Positions 1 to 5,925 of a DNA stretch of 7,910 bases are shown one piece after another. Each line of letters starts with the position of its first letter. Position 1 is the stretch's first letter. The position numbers were made by a program, and so were the translations under genes. Source of the stretch: Mesoaciditogaceae bacterium (GTDB lineage: Bacteria > Thermotogota > Thermotogae > Mesoaciditogales > Mesoaciditogaceae); the NCBI GenBank assembly GCA_015486145.1, contig WFSH01000027.1:1-7910 (forward strand), given 5' to 3'. A model generated the notes under the pieces. It saw only the letters and a program-made list of their open reading frames with translations, had not been told where the DNA came from and ran no database searches.

Positions 1-422
1 GCCCGTGTAACACCGGGCCTATCACCGATGGAAGCCGACCTTCTACGCTTAATCATGTTAACCAAGGTTGACTTTCCAACATTGGGCATACCCACGATAG
101 CGATGTTAATCTCACGTGAGCCTCGAAAAGGGTCAAATAACTTTCTCGCATTTCTCATTTCTTTTAGGGAGCCCGAAAACACGATTATGTTATCTTTAGA
201 AAATGCCTCTATCCACATGTTCGTTATCTGAGGATCGGCAAGATCGGTTTTATTCAAAAAGATCATTTTCACTTTACCGCTGAAATAGGGTTCTATATCC
301 ATCGGACGAGTAGCCATTGGAGCTCTCGCATCAACAACCTCCACCACGCCTCCAACGGTTTTTACCAAAGACTTTATAGCCTTCTTGGCTTTCTCAATAT
401 GAGATGGATACCAAATCTCCAC
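1..422 (-). CDS. rbgA: RbgA/YlqF-type ribosome-assembly GTPase, N-terminal part (runs off left edge)
   Basis: A circularly permuted GTPase of the YlqF/RbgA family, which binds the large ribosomal subunit late in assembly in the cytoplasm. Only the first 140 codons are in the window. The order of motifs shows the permutation: WYPSHIEKA at residues 4-12, then G4 NKTD (57-60), then the G1 P-loop GMPNVGKST (111-119), then the PGVTR stretch (136-140) with the usual G2 threonine. The G3 motif and the C-terminal helical domain lie beyond the edge. The start is GTG at 422-420. An in-frame TGA lies five codons upstream (437-435) and GGGGGA lies six bases before the GTG, so no longer start is possible. 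The family motif is usually WFPGHM; here glycine is replaced by serine, while His8, which matches the histidine reported as catalytic in B. subtilis RbgA, is kept. It is the last visible gene of the operon, 68 bases after lepB. The family assignment is firm; the exact member is less certain. Confidence 0.9.
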   Translation of the reverse strand, partial: MEIWYPSHIEKAKKAIKSLVKTVGGVVEVVDARAPMATRPMDIEPYFSGKVKMIFLNKTDLADPQITNMWIEAFSKDNIIVFSGSLKEMRNARKLFDPFRGSREINIAIVGMPNVGKSTLVNMIKRRRSASIGDRPGVTR

Positions 423-428
423 AACACT

Positions 429-434
429 TCCCCC
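429..434 (-). promoter_or_regulatory. Shine-Dalgarno site that fixes the GTG start of the RbgA-type GTPase
   Basis: GGGGGA on the minus strand, six bases before the GTG at 422. The in-frame TGA just upstream and this purine run together decide the start. Confidence 0.65.
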
Positions 435-490
435 TCATTTGTTTTCAATGAACATGATAAGATGTTAACAAATTATCACCGTCCAAGTTC

Positions 491-1306
491 TCAACGCTTC
501 ACAACTCCAAACCTGTTTAAAGGCCATATCACCAAAAATGGTGCTCCAACCATGTTTTCATCTGGAACGAAACCCCAATATCTGCTATCAAAGGAATTTG
601 TCGTGTTATCACCCATCGCAAAGAAATACCCTTTTGGGACGTGGATGATAACATTTCCAGACGCATTCACAGAAACGTACTTTCCCCATTTGGAGACTGA
701 ACGGTCGTAATATTGAGTGTAATCTGTATCTCGGTTGAAGTAAAGGAGCAATTGATAATTTGGATCGTAAACATATTTCTCTGGATGTGCCAATTTATCA
801 TAGAACTTGGGATCTGCAAATATACCTTGTTTGGAATACAACCTGTTCTTTAAAGCTTCAGGAATCTTGCCGTTGATCTCAACATGATACATGTAAGGAT
901 GACCACGTGCCGGTACCAACTGTACCGTATCTCCCCCAGTGGCTATCAACCTTTTGACGTATTTCACATGACCGTGAAATTTGGCTGGACTTAGCGCATC
1001 CATCAACTTGTCAAATGGTCCCAGCATCTTAAGAGCTGACTTGTCTACAAACGGCGTCCAAAACACCACTATTTCCCCTATAGCTGGCTTTTGATACTGC
1101 CACGTGATCTTGTCAACGAAAAGTCTTTCGTTGATCTGTATTGTGGGAAGCATCGAACCAGTTGGAACAACCATGGTATCAAGTACAAAGAGTTTTATTG
1201 CAATCGCAATTAAGAAAGCAACCACAAAAGCTTTTGCCCATTCCCAAGCTTCGTGTTTTGCTTTCTCATAAGCCACACTTTTTGTTTTCTTATTTTTTGG
1301 TTTCAC
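491..1306 (-). CDS. lepB: Signal peptidase I (type I leader peptidase)
   Basis: A membrane-bound serine protease that removes signal peptides from exported proteins, acting on the outer face of the cytoplasmic membrane. It has 271 residues: a short basic N-terminus, one transmembrane helix at about 26-43, then the catalytic domain. The catalytic Ser51 lies in PTGSMLPT (box B) and the general base Lys118 in YVKRLIATGGD (box D). Box E is GDNTTNSFDSRYWG (232-245). A roughly 70-residue insert between boxes D and E (about 131-205, rich in Tyr, Asp and Lys) makes it longer than the smallest Gram-positive enzymes. The start is GTG at 1306-1304, inside the 3' end of rplS with a 17-base overlap. AAGGA lies five bases upstream, which supports translation coupled to rplS. 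It follows L19, as in Thermotoga, so this processing enzyme shares a transcript with the SRP GTPase. Function is confident from the intact dyad. Confidence 0.96.
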   Translation of the reverse strand: MKPKNKKTKSVAYEKAKHEAWEWAKAFVVAFLIAIAIKLFVLDTMVVPTGSMLPTIQINERLFVDKITWQYQKPAIGEIVVFWTPFVDKSALKMLGPFDKLMDALSPAKFHGHVKYVKRLIATGGDTVQLVPARGHPYMYHVEINGKIPEALKNRLYSKQGIFADPKFYDKLAHPEKYVYDPNYQLLLYFNRDTDYTQYYDRSVSKWGKYVSVNASGNVIIHVPKGYFFAMGDNTTNSFDSRYWGFVPDENMVGAPFLVIWPLNRFGVVKR

Positions 1307-1646
1307 GTTTTTCCTTAATCCGGGCTTTTTTACCTTTCAGTGCCCTAACGTAGTAAAGTTTAGCTCTTCTCACTTTTCCGTGCCTAACGACTTTTATATC
1401 TTTCACGGTTGGACAGTTAAAGGGGAAAATTTTTTCAACTCCGACACCGTTGTGAGATATTTTTCTAACCGTAAAGGTTCTTCCACCTGCCGATCCAGAT
1501 AAAGCAATAAGAGTACCCTCAAAAATCTGCTCTCTTTCTTTGCCTCCTTCCACAACAGCTGTTGTTACTCTAATCAAATCGCCTATAGCTAACTTTGGCC
1601 GTTCTTTTTTGTAAGGCATCTCAACGGCTCTGATCAATTGGTCCAT
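1290..1646 (-). CDS. rplS: 50S ribosomal protein L19
   Basis: A large-subunit ribosomal protein that sits at the interface with the 30S subunit. It has 118 residues, the usual size. It shows the family pattern GDLIRV near the N-terminus, the FEGTLIA strand, then GVGVEKIFPFNCPTV and VVRHGKVRRAKLYYVR, ending in a lysine- and arginine-rich tail. The frame is open 11 codons further upstream, but the start is taken as ATG at 1646. That ATG begins the conserved MDQLI segment and has AAGGAGG eight bases before it, within the last codons of the preceding methyltransferase gene. Only one base separates that gene's TAA from this ATG, so the two are almost certainly translationally coupled. The 3' end overlaps lepB by 17 bases. 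S16 and L19 sharing one operon with trmD and rimM is a widespread bacterial arrangement. Confidence 0.97.
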   Translation of the reverse strand: MDQLIRAVEMPYKKERPKLAIGDLIRVTTAVVEGGKEREQIFEGTLIALSGSAGGRTFTVRKISHNGVGVEKIFPFNCPTVKDIKVVRHGKVRRAKLYYVRALKGKKARIKEKRETKK

Positions 1647-1647
1647 C

Positions 1648-2229
1648 TTATTTCCCTCCTTGATAAATATCTTCTCCAATAATTCGATCCAGCGTTATCG
1701 CAACTGCCGATCTAACGGAAAGATGATTAAAATCAGATTTGGCCCTTATTGGCTCAAGTGAAAAATCACAAGTTTCAGAAATTTCGAGTGGCATTCCACG
1801 ACCGGTTCCAAAAAGAATGAGCAGTGGTCGCTCCTCACTCAAAATCACTTTTCTCATCTTCTCATACGAAATCGTGTTTTCTCTCGTTTTCGCAGAGGTA
1901 AAAACTTTTAACGGCAAAACACCATTCTCATTTGCAATATCTTCCACCAGATCTTCGTAATACGAAACGAGCTTTACCACCTCAAGAGCTTCAGCACGCG
2001 AAGGATTGTATTCACGTCCAAATCCATTTCTCCAATAGTTTAAAACTCTCGTCACGATTTGCCTTTGCATGGGAAGGTTGTTAACGATGTAGTAGCGTTT
2101 TACGTTGTACGTTCTACAAGTTCGAGCGATGTCGTGAACATCCATGTTGGCAACCGCGGTTGTCACTATCTTTCCGTCTTTTCCAATCATGGGATAATGT
2201 AAGACGGCAACGTATATATTGTTCAGCAT
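1648..2229 (-). CDS. TM1570-type SPOUT RNA methyltransferase
   Basis: A 193-residue protein of the SPOUT (trefoil-knotted) methyltransferase superfamily, very like T. maritima TM1570, whose structure with S-adenosylmethionine is known. The AdoMet-binding knot appears as LLILFGTGRGMP (136-147) and LEPIRAKSDFNHLSVRSAVAITLDRIIGE (158-186; key residues Glu159, Arg162, Asn168, Leu170, Ser171, Arg173). Upstream blocks typical of the group are VHDIARTCRTYNV (31-43) and YNPSRAEAL (74-82). The RNA substrate is not established as far as I know; its fixed position beside trmD suggests tRNA or rRNA, which is inference. The start is ATG at 2229, overlapping the trmD stop in ATGCTGA (seven bases), with GGAG eleven bases upstream; this implies coupled translation. 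In some bacteria this domain is reported fused to TrmD. Here the two are separate but overlapping genes. Family is secure, target unknown. Confidence 0.92.
   Translation of the reverse strand: MLNNIYVAVLHYPMIGKDGKIVTTAVANMDVHDIARTCRTYNVKRYYIVNNLPMQRQIVTRVLNYWRNGFGREYNPSRAEALEVVKLVSYYEDLVEDIANENGVLPLKVFTSAKTRENTISYEKMRKVILSEERPLLILFGTGRGMPLEISETCDFSLEPIRAKSDFNHLSVRSAVAITLDRIIGEDIYQGGK
1655..1661 (-). promoter_or_regulatory. Strong Shine-Dalgarno site for rplS
   Basis: AAGGAGG on the minus strand, eight bases before the ATG at 1646. It lies inside the final codons (Gln-Gly-Gly) of the upstream methyltransferase gene. It is the best ribosome binding site in the operon, fitting the high demand for L19, and it rules out the longer upstream start. 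Confidence 0.85.
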
Positions 2230-2963
2230 TTTTTGTGCATCTCCATAAATAAATCGATCAGTGCTGCTTTTTCTTCAACACTGAGTTCGTGTTTAAGAAA
2301 AAGATCCGGTCTCTTGAACATGGTCCTGCGCAACGCATCTTTTAAAAGGTACTTTCCTATCTTGGCGTGATCGCCACTTCTTAAAATTTCAGGAACTGTC
2401 ATCCCTCTATATTCTGAAGGACGCGTGTAATGACCATAATCTAAGAGATCGTTGTAAAAGGAATCATCTTCAACAGATTCGTATTTCCCAACAACACCTG
2501 GAATGACTCTTGCCACCGCTTCAATAAAAACCATAGCAACTGTTTCTCCTCCACTCACAACAAAGTCTCCTATGGACAGTTCCTCATCGACGATGGTCAT
2601 GATCCTCTCGTCCATTCCCTCGTACCTTCCACATATGAACATCAGATCTTTGTGTTTTGAAAGTTCGATGGCCTTTCTCTGATCAAAAACTTCACCTTGT
2701 GGCGAAGTGTAAACAACCCACGGACGAGAATGTCTTGAAAGATAGTTATCAAGCATTTCAAAAACAGGCTCGGGCTTCATAACCATGCCCACGCCCGTCC
2801 CATAGGAATAATCGTCGGTGGTACGATGAGCGTCGTGCGTATAATTTCTGAGATTCAAAACGCTAAAATCCACTTTCCCATTTTGGATTGCTCGACCAAC
2901 AATCCCAAACTTTGTAAAAGGTTCGAAAAGTTCAGGAAGGGTCGTAACAACCTCGATTTTCAA
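2223..2963 (-). CDS. trmD: tRNA (guanine-N1-)-methyltransferase, m1G37
   Basis: A SPOUT enzyme that methylates N1 of G37 next to the anticodon, using AdoMet, and so prevents +1 frameshifting on proline and other codons. It has 246 residues, the normal length. Motifs in order: DDYSYGTGVGMVM (50-62), YTSPQG (85-90), CGRYEGMDER (111-120), SIGDFVVSGGE (130-140), VARVIPGVVG (150-159), DDSF (166-169), YTRPSEYRGM, and the C-terminal domain starting SGDHAKI. Arg152 and Asp167 match the E. coli catalytic pair Arg154 and Asp169. The glycine triplet usually written YGGGxGM is YGTGVGM here (Thr56). The start is TTG at 2963, immediately after the rimM TGA and in the same frame. No earlier start is possible and the next Met is residue 60. 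GGAG lies nine bases upstream. It overlaps the next methyltransferase gene by seven bases. Confidence 0.96.
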   Translation of the reverse strand: MKIEVVTTLPELFEPFTKFGIVGRAIQNGKVDFSVLNLRNYTHDAHRTTDDYSYGTGVGMVMKPEPVFEMLDNYLSRHSRPWVVYTSPQGEVFDQRKAIELSKHKDLMFICGRYEGMDERIMTIVDEELSIGDFVVSGGETVAMVFIEAVARVIPGVVGKYESVEDDSFYNDLLDYGHYTRPSEYRGMTVPEILRSGDHAKIGKYLLKDALRRTMFKRPDLFLKHELSVEEKAALIDLFMEMHKKC

Positions 2964-3536
2964 TCAATACCACTCCATCCTTCTCACGGTCATGCGAGAA
3001 TTTTTAAGATCCATCTTTAAGACATAATCTTTCACAGATGGAATCAAAATCTCTTCACTTTGGGATTGATGTCTTGAATCGAAATTTTTGAGAGGAATTA
3101 TCTGAGCTTTTTCTCTGAAGGCGTTTGACTCTACCACAAAAACGTCGTTAGCACCCGTTTGAATCACATCTTCAACCACACCTATAAGATTGTTCGACTC
3201 ATCATAAACCTCCATACCGATCACTTGAAAAAAATAATATTCATCATTTCTCACCGGTGGAAGCTCTTTTTCCTCAATACATATAGTTTTTCCAACGATT
3301 CTTTTGGACTTTTCTATCGTGTCAAAACCCTCTAATTCAACCAAATAGTTTTTTTTATTTGCAGGTTTTACATCTTTCATTTTTACCTCGATATGCGCCT
3401 GCTCATCATCTATCCATATTGCTTTACCTTTAAAAGATTCGAAGATTTGAGCATCTGAATAAGGATAAACTTTCACACGTCCTTTAAGGCCAAACGTCGT
3501 GAAAATCTTTCCTATCTCTACAAGCCTGCTTTTCAT
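2964..3536 (-). CDS. rimM: 16S rRNA processing / 30S maturation factor RimM
   Basis: A cytoplasmic factor that binds ribosomal protein S19 and helps mature the 30S head. It has 190 residues, slightly longer than the usual 165-180. The N-terminal beta-barrel begins IGKIFTTFGLKGRVKV (8-23). The C-terminal PRC barrel carries the signature EYYFFQVIGMEV (99-110) and TGANDVFVV (127-135), followed by IIPL and a conserved IPSVKDYV near the end. The family's aromatic pair in YYWxDLIG appears here as YYFFQVIG. The ATG at 3536 shares one base with the TAA of the upstream KH gene (TAATG), and AAGGTGG sits seven bases before it, so coupled translation is expected. Its own TGA is followed directly by the TTG start of trmD. 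The neighbours S16, KH protein and TrmD are the standard company for RimM. Confidence 0.95.
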   Translation of the reverse strand: MKSRLVEIGKIFTTFGLKGRVKVYPYSDAQIFESFKGKAIWIDDEQAHIEVKMKDVKPANKKNYLVELEGFDTIEKSKRIVGKTICIEEKELPPVRNDEYYFFQVIGMEVYDESNNLIGVVEDVIQTGANDVFVVESNAFREKAQIIPLKNFDSRHQSQSEEILIPSVKDYVLKMDLKNSRMTVRRMEWY

Positions 3537-3775
3537 TATCGAACCACCTTCAGCTCAAATTCTCCCTTCCCTTTTTTCAAAGACCTTAAAATCAAATCAA
3601 TAGATTTTATAGTTCTTCCGGATTTTCCTATTATTTGTCCCACATCACTGTCAGTTGCGAATATTTCGTAAACCATCTTTGCCCCATCGATCTTTTCACC
3701 GATCTTAACTATATCTGGCTCCTTGCAAACAGAAGTGACTAAAAATTCCAAGGGCTCTTTCAAATCCAATCCCAT
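3536..3775 (-). CDS. khpA: KH-domain RNA-binding protein KhpA (YlqC-type)
   Basis: A small single-KH-domain RNA-binding protein. The family is known to bind RNA with its partner KhpB and to affect cell division and small-RNA traffic in some Gram-positive bacteria; its role in Thermotogota is not settled. The RNA-gripping GxxG loop is IIGKSGRTIKS (48-58, GKSG at 50-53), preceded by VYEI and DVGQ and followed by a helix and the closing ELKVVR strand. The start is uncertain. GTG at 3778 and ATG at 3775 both overlap the rpsP stop (GTGATG). The only decent purine stretch, GGAG at 3781-3778, is too close to either and is better spaced, at eight bases, for TTG at 3769. That start would give 77 residues, nearest the family size. 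ATG is reported here as a compromise; the protein is the same within three residues. It sits between rpsP and rimM, the standard place. Confidence 0.9.
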   Translation of the reverse strand: MGLDLKEPLEFLVTSVCKEPDIVKIGEKIDGAKMVYEIFATDSDVGQIIGKSGRTIKSIDLILRSLKKGKGEFELKVVR

Positions 3776-4053
3776 CACTCCCCGCTCTTCGCGTACTTCC
3801 TTTCGTGAAGTTCTTTCATTATTCCCTTTTTCGAAAGAAGTGATCTTACCGTATCTGTTGGTTGAGCACCATGCTCCAACCAGTAAAGTGCTCTCTCATT
3901 GCTTACAGTCAATTCATAAGGCTTTTTCATGGGATTGTAATAACCCAATGATTCAATGTAAGCACCATCTCTGGCTTTTCTCGAATCAACGACTATGATT
4001 CTGTAAAAAGGCTGTCCTCTCTTTCCCATACGAGTAAGTCTAATTTTCACCAT
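3775..4053 (-). CDS. rpsP: 30S ribosomal protein S16
   Basis: A small-subunit ribosomal protein that binds 16S rRNA early in assembly. It has 92 residues with the characteristic opening MVKIRLTRMGKRGQPFYRIIVVDSR (key positions Arg5, Gly10, Pro15, Tyr17, Asp23), then IESLGYYNP (33-41) and the helix ERALYWLEHGAQPTDTV (53-69). The start is fixed: an in-frame TGA lies three codons upstream and only a GTG follows. The Shine-Dalgarno GGAGGTG (4072-4066) is 12 bases from the ATG, longer than usual. The 32-base gap after ffh is the widest between operon members upstream of lepB. The 3' end overlaps the KH gene start. Confidence 0.97.
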   Translation of the reverse strand: MVKIRLTRMGKRGQPFYRIIVVDSRKARDGAYIESLGYYNPMKKPYELTVSNERALYWLEHGAQPTDTVRSLLSKKGIMKELHERKYAKSGE

Positions 4054-4065
4054 AACTTTTCACAA

Positions 4066-4072
4066 CACCTCC
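4066..4072 (-). promoter_or_regulatory. Ribosome binding site of rpsP, with long spacing
   Basis: GGAGGTG on the minus strand in the ffh-rpsP gap, 12 bases before the ATG. It is a strong match at unusually long spacing. No other start in the rpsP frame would shorten it, since a TGA lies between the site and the ATG. Confidence 0.6.
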
Positions 4073-4085
4073 ATTATACTTTTCT

Positions 4086-5410
4086 TCATTTAAATTGGAA
4101 TGGAAATTTACCCAATTTTCCTCGTTTTTCTAACTTTCCGAATTGTTTTATCATTTTTTTCATATTCTCATAATTTTTCATCAGTTTGTTCACTTCTGAA
4201 AGGGATCTGCCACTTCCGGCAGCGATCCTCTTTTTTCGGGAAAAATTTATAATTCCTGGATTGGAACGCTCTTTTTTTGTCATGGAGTTGATTATCGCTT
4301 CGACGTGCGTGAGTTGAGCTTCGTCAATCTTAACGTTCTTCATTTTTGGGACTCCGGGAATCATTTCAAGCATTGAAGATAACGATCCCATTTTTTTCAC
4401 TTGTCTAAGTTGCTCTTGAAAATCATTAAAGGTAAATTGAGCTTTTCTGAGGCGTTTTTCCATCTCTTCAATCTTTTTCTTGTCAATGTTTTCTTGAACT
4501 TTTTCAACAAGGGAAACAACGTCACCCATTCCGAGTATTCTCGAGGCCATCCTATCTGGATAAAACACATCCAATTGGTCAAGTTTTTCACCGACACCGA
4601 CGAACTTAATGGGCTTGCCCGTTACATACTTTGCGGAAAGTGCAACGCCTCCGCGAGAATCTCCATCAAGCTTTGTGACGACAAAACCTGTAACACTTAA
4701 ACGCTTGTCGAATTCTACCGCAGCGTTCACGACATCCTGTCCTGCCATGGAATCAAGCACCATCAAAATTTCATCGGGCTTCGTCATTTCAGAGATTTTT
4801 TCGACTTCGTCCATCATTTTTTCATCTATTTGAAGACGACCAGCTGTGTCTATTATAACCACATCGTTGCCTTTTGTGATGGCAAAATTCAAAGAGTTTT
4901 TGGTAATTTTATAAGGATCTTTTTTGTCTCCGACAAAACTGGCACGTCGATGCTTTTTCCCAATATTTCCAACTGTTCTATGGCCGCTGGTCTGTAAATA
5001 TCACCAGCAACGAGTAAAGGATTCCTTCCGTTTTTTTTCTTCAGCCAAAGAGCCAGTTTTGCAGCTACAGTCGTTTTCCCACTACCTTGAAGCCCTACCA
5101 TGAGTAAAACTGCGGGACGTGACTTTAAATTGAGCTCGTGCTCTCTGCCACCAAGAAGCTCAACGAGCTCATCGTTCACGATCTTTACAAACTGTTGATC
5201 TGGCGTAATACTTTTTATAACCTTTTCTCCCAAAGCTTTAGAAGTTACCCTATCCATAAATTCTTTGACAACTTTGTAATTAACGTCAGCGGAAAGAAGC
5301 GACATTTTTACCTGCCGTAGAGCTTGTCTAACGTTATTTTCGGTAATCTTTCCTTTGCCTTTCAACAATTTGAACGCTTCTGATAATCTTTCTTGAAGGC
5401 TTTCAAACAT
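4086..5410 (-). CDS. ffh: Signal recognition particle GTPase Ffh (SRP54), reading frame broken by a -1 shift
   Basis: The protein part of the signal recognition particle; it binds SRP RNA and signal sequences and, with FtsY, delivers membrane proteins to the translocon. Frame one runs from ATG 5410 to TGA 4891-4889 (173 codons) and holds the N domain, the P-loop GLQGSGKTT (106-114) and GDIYRPAA (136-143). Frame two, open to the TGA at 4088-4086, holds DTAGR, TKLDGD, the FVGVGEKLDQLDVF region and the methionine-rich M domain. Joining the frames by slipping back one base at 4919-4925 gives 441 residues, normal for Ffh, with the conserved ETKKDPYKITKN restored and DTAGR at 188-192. Neither half alone is a working SRP GTPase, and Ffh is normally essential. 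One A is missing from a run; see the slippery-site entry. GGAGGTG (5422-5416) lies seven bases before the ATG. It is the first gene of the operon. Confidence 0.93.
4919..4925 (-). other. A AAA AAG slippery heptamer at the ffh frame break
   Basis: On the minus strand the first ffh frame reads GAG ACA AAA AAG ATC, so A AAA AAG is in exactly the phase used for -1 slippage in E. coli dnaX. After a one-base slip the next codon is GAT, and the protein continues as the conserved Ffh sequence. Without slippage a TGA follows nine codons on. A GGAG lies only two bases upstream of the heptamer, too close for the 10-base spacing of the dnaX stimulator. I see only a weak A-U inverted repeat downstream and no strong hairpin. 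A seventh A would also mend the frame, so a base lost in sequencing or assembly is the main rival explanation. Confidence 0.6.
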
Positions 5411-5415
5411 ACTTA

Positions 5416-5422
5416 CACCTCC
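5416..5422 (-). promoter_or_regulatory. Shine-Dalgarno site of ffh
   Basis: GGAGGTG on the minus strand, seven bases before the ATG at 5410. Strong match and ideal spacing; it supports MFESL as the true N-terminus. Confidence 0.8.
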
Positions 5423-5434
5423 AACCGCGTGAGT

Positions 5435-5464
5435 AGTATACTCCTCAGCACGTAGTTAAGTCAA
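5435..5464 (-). promoter_or_regulatory. Sigma-70-type promoter for the ffh operon
   Basis: TTGACT (5464-5459) and TATACT (5440-5435) on the minus strand, separated by 18 bases. Each box matches the consensus at five of six positions. Transcription would begin near 5428, giving a leader of about 18 bases that holds the GGAGGTG ribosome binding site. No other promoter of this quality is visible between here and the left edge, so it probably drives the whole operon. Confidence 0.7.
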
Positions 5465-5890
5465 TTAAAGAATTTGAAACATTTAATGAAAACTATTGTA
5501 CCACAACTGGCACAATAACCTCTTTCTTGGATTTCTTCAAAACGAGATTCCGGCTCGGTGGCCGGAATGACCATTTTCATGACCAAGGCGATAGCTGCGA
5601 AGAGAGGCACAAGATGTGTTGACAAGTGAAGTATTCAAGAATGAATGTCTTAGCATACTTTGAACTTGTTTTTTCGTTTTTACCACCCCTGAATCAGTTT
5701 TGACAAGACTTCAAAAAAATTACACTCACCGCTTGTAAAGTGGTACTAAAATGTTAAAGCATGTCGTTATTCAAGAAGTGTTACCCACACAATCTCGAAG
5801 AGACGGATTTACTTTGAGGGTGAGAGTTGAATAGTTTGATTCACAATCTCGGAAAGAACCACTTTTTCTCCGTCAAGGAACGGATATGCT
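5465..5890. other. Divergent intergenic region without a recognisable gene
   Basis: About 425 bases between the ffh promoter and the lipoprotein gene. All reading frames in it are short and lack good ribosome binding sites. It contains a REP-like palindrome at 5547-5568 and short direct repeats: TTGACAAG at 5619 and 5700, TATTCAAGAA at 5632 and 5768, and CACAATCTCG at 5788 and 5842. A TTGACA at 5700-5705 with TACACT at 5721-5726 has only a 15-base spacer, so it is at best a weak plus-strand promoter. I see no tRNA, no SRP RNA core, and no hairpin followed by a T run. It may be a decayed gene or a regulatory region; the sequence does not decide. Confidence 0.6.
5547..5568. repeat. REP-like GC-rich palindrome
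   Basis: An 8-base stem (ATTCCGGC at 5547-5554 pairing with GCCGGAAT at 5561-5568) around a six-base loop, TCGGTG, and followed by GACC. It stands out as GC-rich in an AT-rich intergenic region. The layout of a palindrome ending in GGAATGAC resembles dispersed intergenic palindromes found in many bacterial genomes. Only one copy is in the window, so the repeat nature is inferred from the pattern. ATGACC recurs 12 bases on, at 5579-5584. There is no T run, so it is not a standard terminator. Confidence 0.55.
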
Positions 5891-5901
5891 TGTGGTTGAA
5901 T

Positions 5902-5920
5902 TATAATATGAAGAGGTGAT
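5902..5920 (+). promoter_or_regulatory. Possible -10 box and ribosome binding site of the lipoprotein gene
   Basis: TATAAT at 5902-5907 is a perfect -10 match, but no convincing -35 box is seen 16-18 bases before it. GAGGTGA at 5913-5919 is a good Shine-Dalgarno site, six bases before the TTG at 5926. If the TATAAT is used, the transcript would begin almost at the ribosome binding site, leaving a leader of only about 12 bases. The ribosome binding site is firmer than the promoter. The ATG at 5908 is not the start, because it meets a TGA after three codons. Confidence 0.5.
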
Positions 5921-5925
5921 CAAGG

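Noticed and set aside
455..478. Inverted repeat TGATAA / TTATCA between lepB and the GTPase gene, as a terminator
   Set aside because: Only six weak pairs around a 12-base loop, with no T run after it; the operon more likely reads through.
399..710. A 103-codon plus-strand frame opposite the 3' end of lepB
   Set aside because: It is antisense to a lepB with intact catalytic motifs, resembles no family, and has no ribosome binding site.
4073..4078. TATAAT on the minus strand in the ffh-rpsP gap, as an internal promoter
   Set aside because: No matching -35 box is present, and transcription would begin inside the rpsP ribosome binding site. It may be chance in an AT-rich gap.
4086..4892. The second ffh frame as a separate gene beginning at the TTG at 4892
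   Set aside because: It would lack the N domain and P-loop, has no ribosome binding site, and the conserved Ffh sequence continues upstream of this TTG to the slippery site. It is the second part of one broken ffh.
5461..5610. A 49-codon minus-strand frame starting GTG at 5610, with a CxxC (YCASC) near its end
   Set aside because: No ribosome binding site. The middle of the peptide is simply the palindrome translated, which is typical of spurious frames over REP-like repeats. Its stop lies inside the ffh -35 box.
5461..5890. An SRP RNA gene next to ffh
   Set aside because: I looked on both strands for the conserved SRP RNA core (GGAA-type tetraloop flanked by the GUCAGG and AGCAG symmetric loop bases) and did not see it. 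Adjacency to ffh alone is not evidence.
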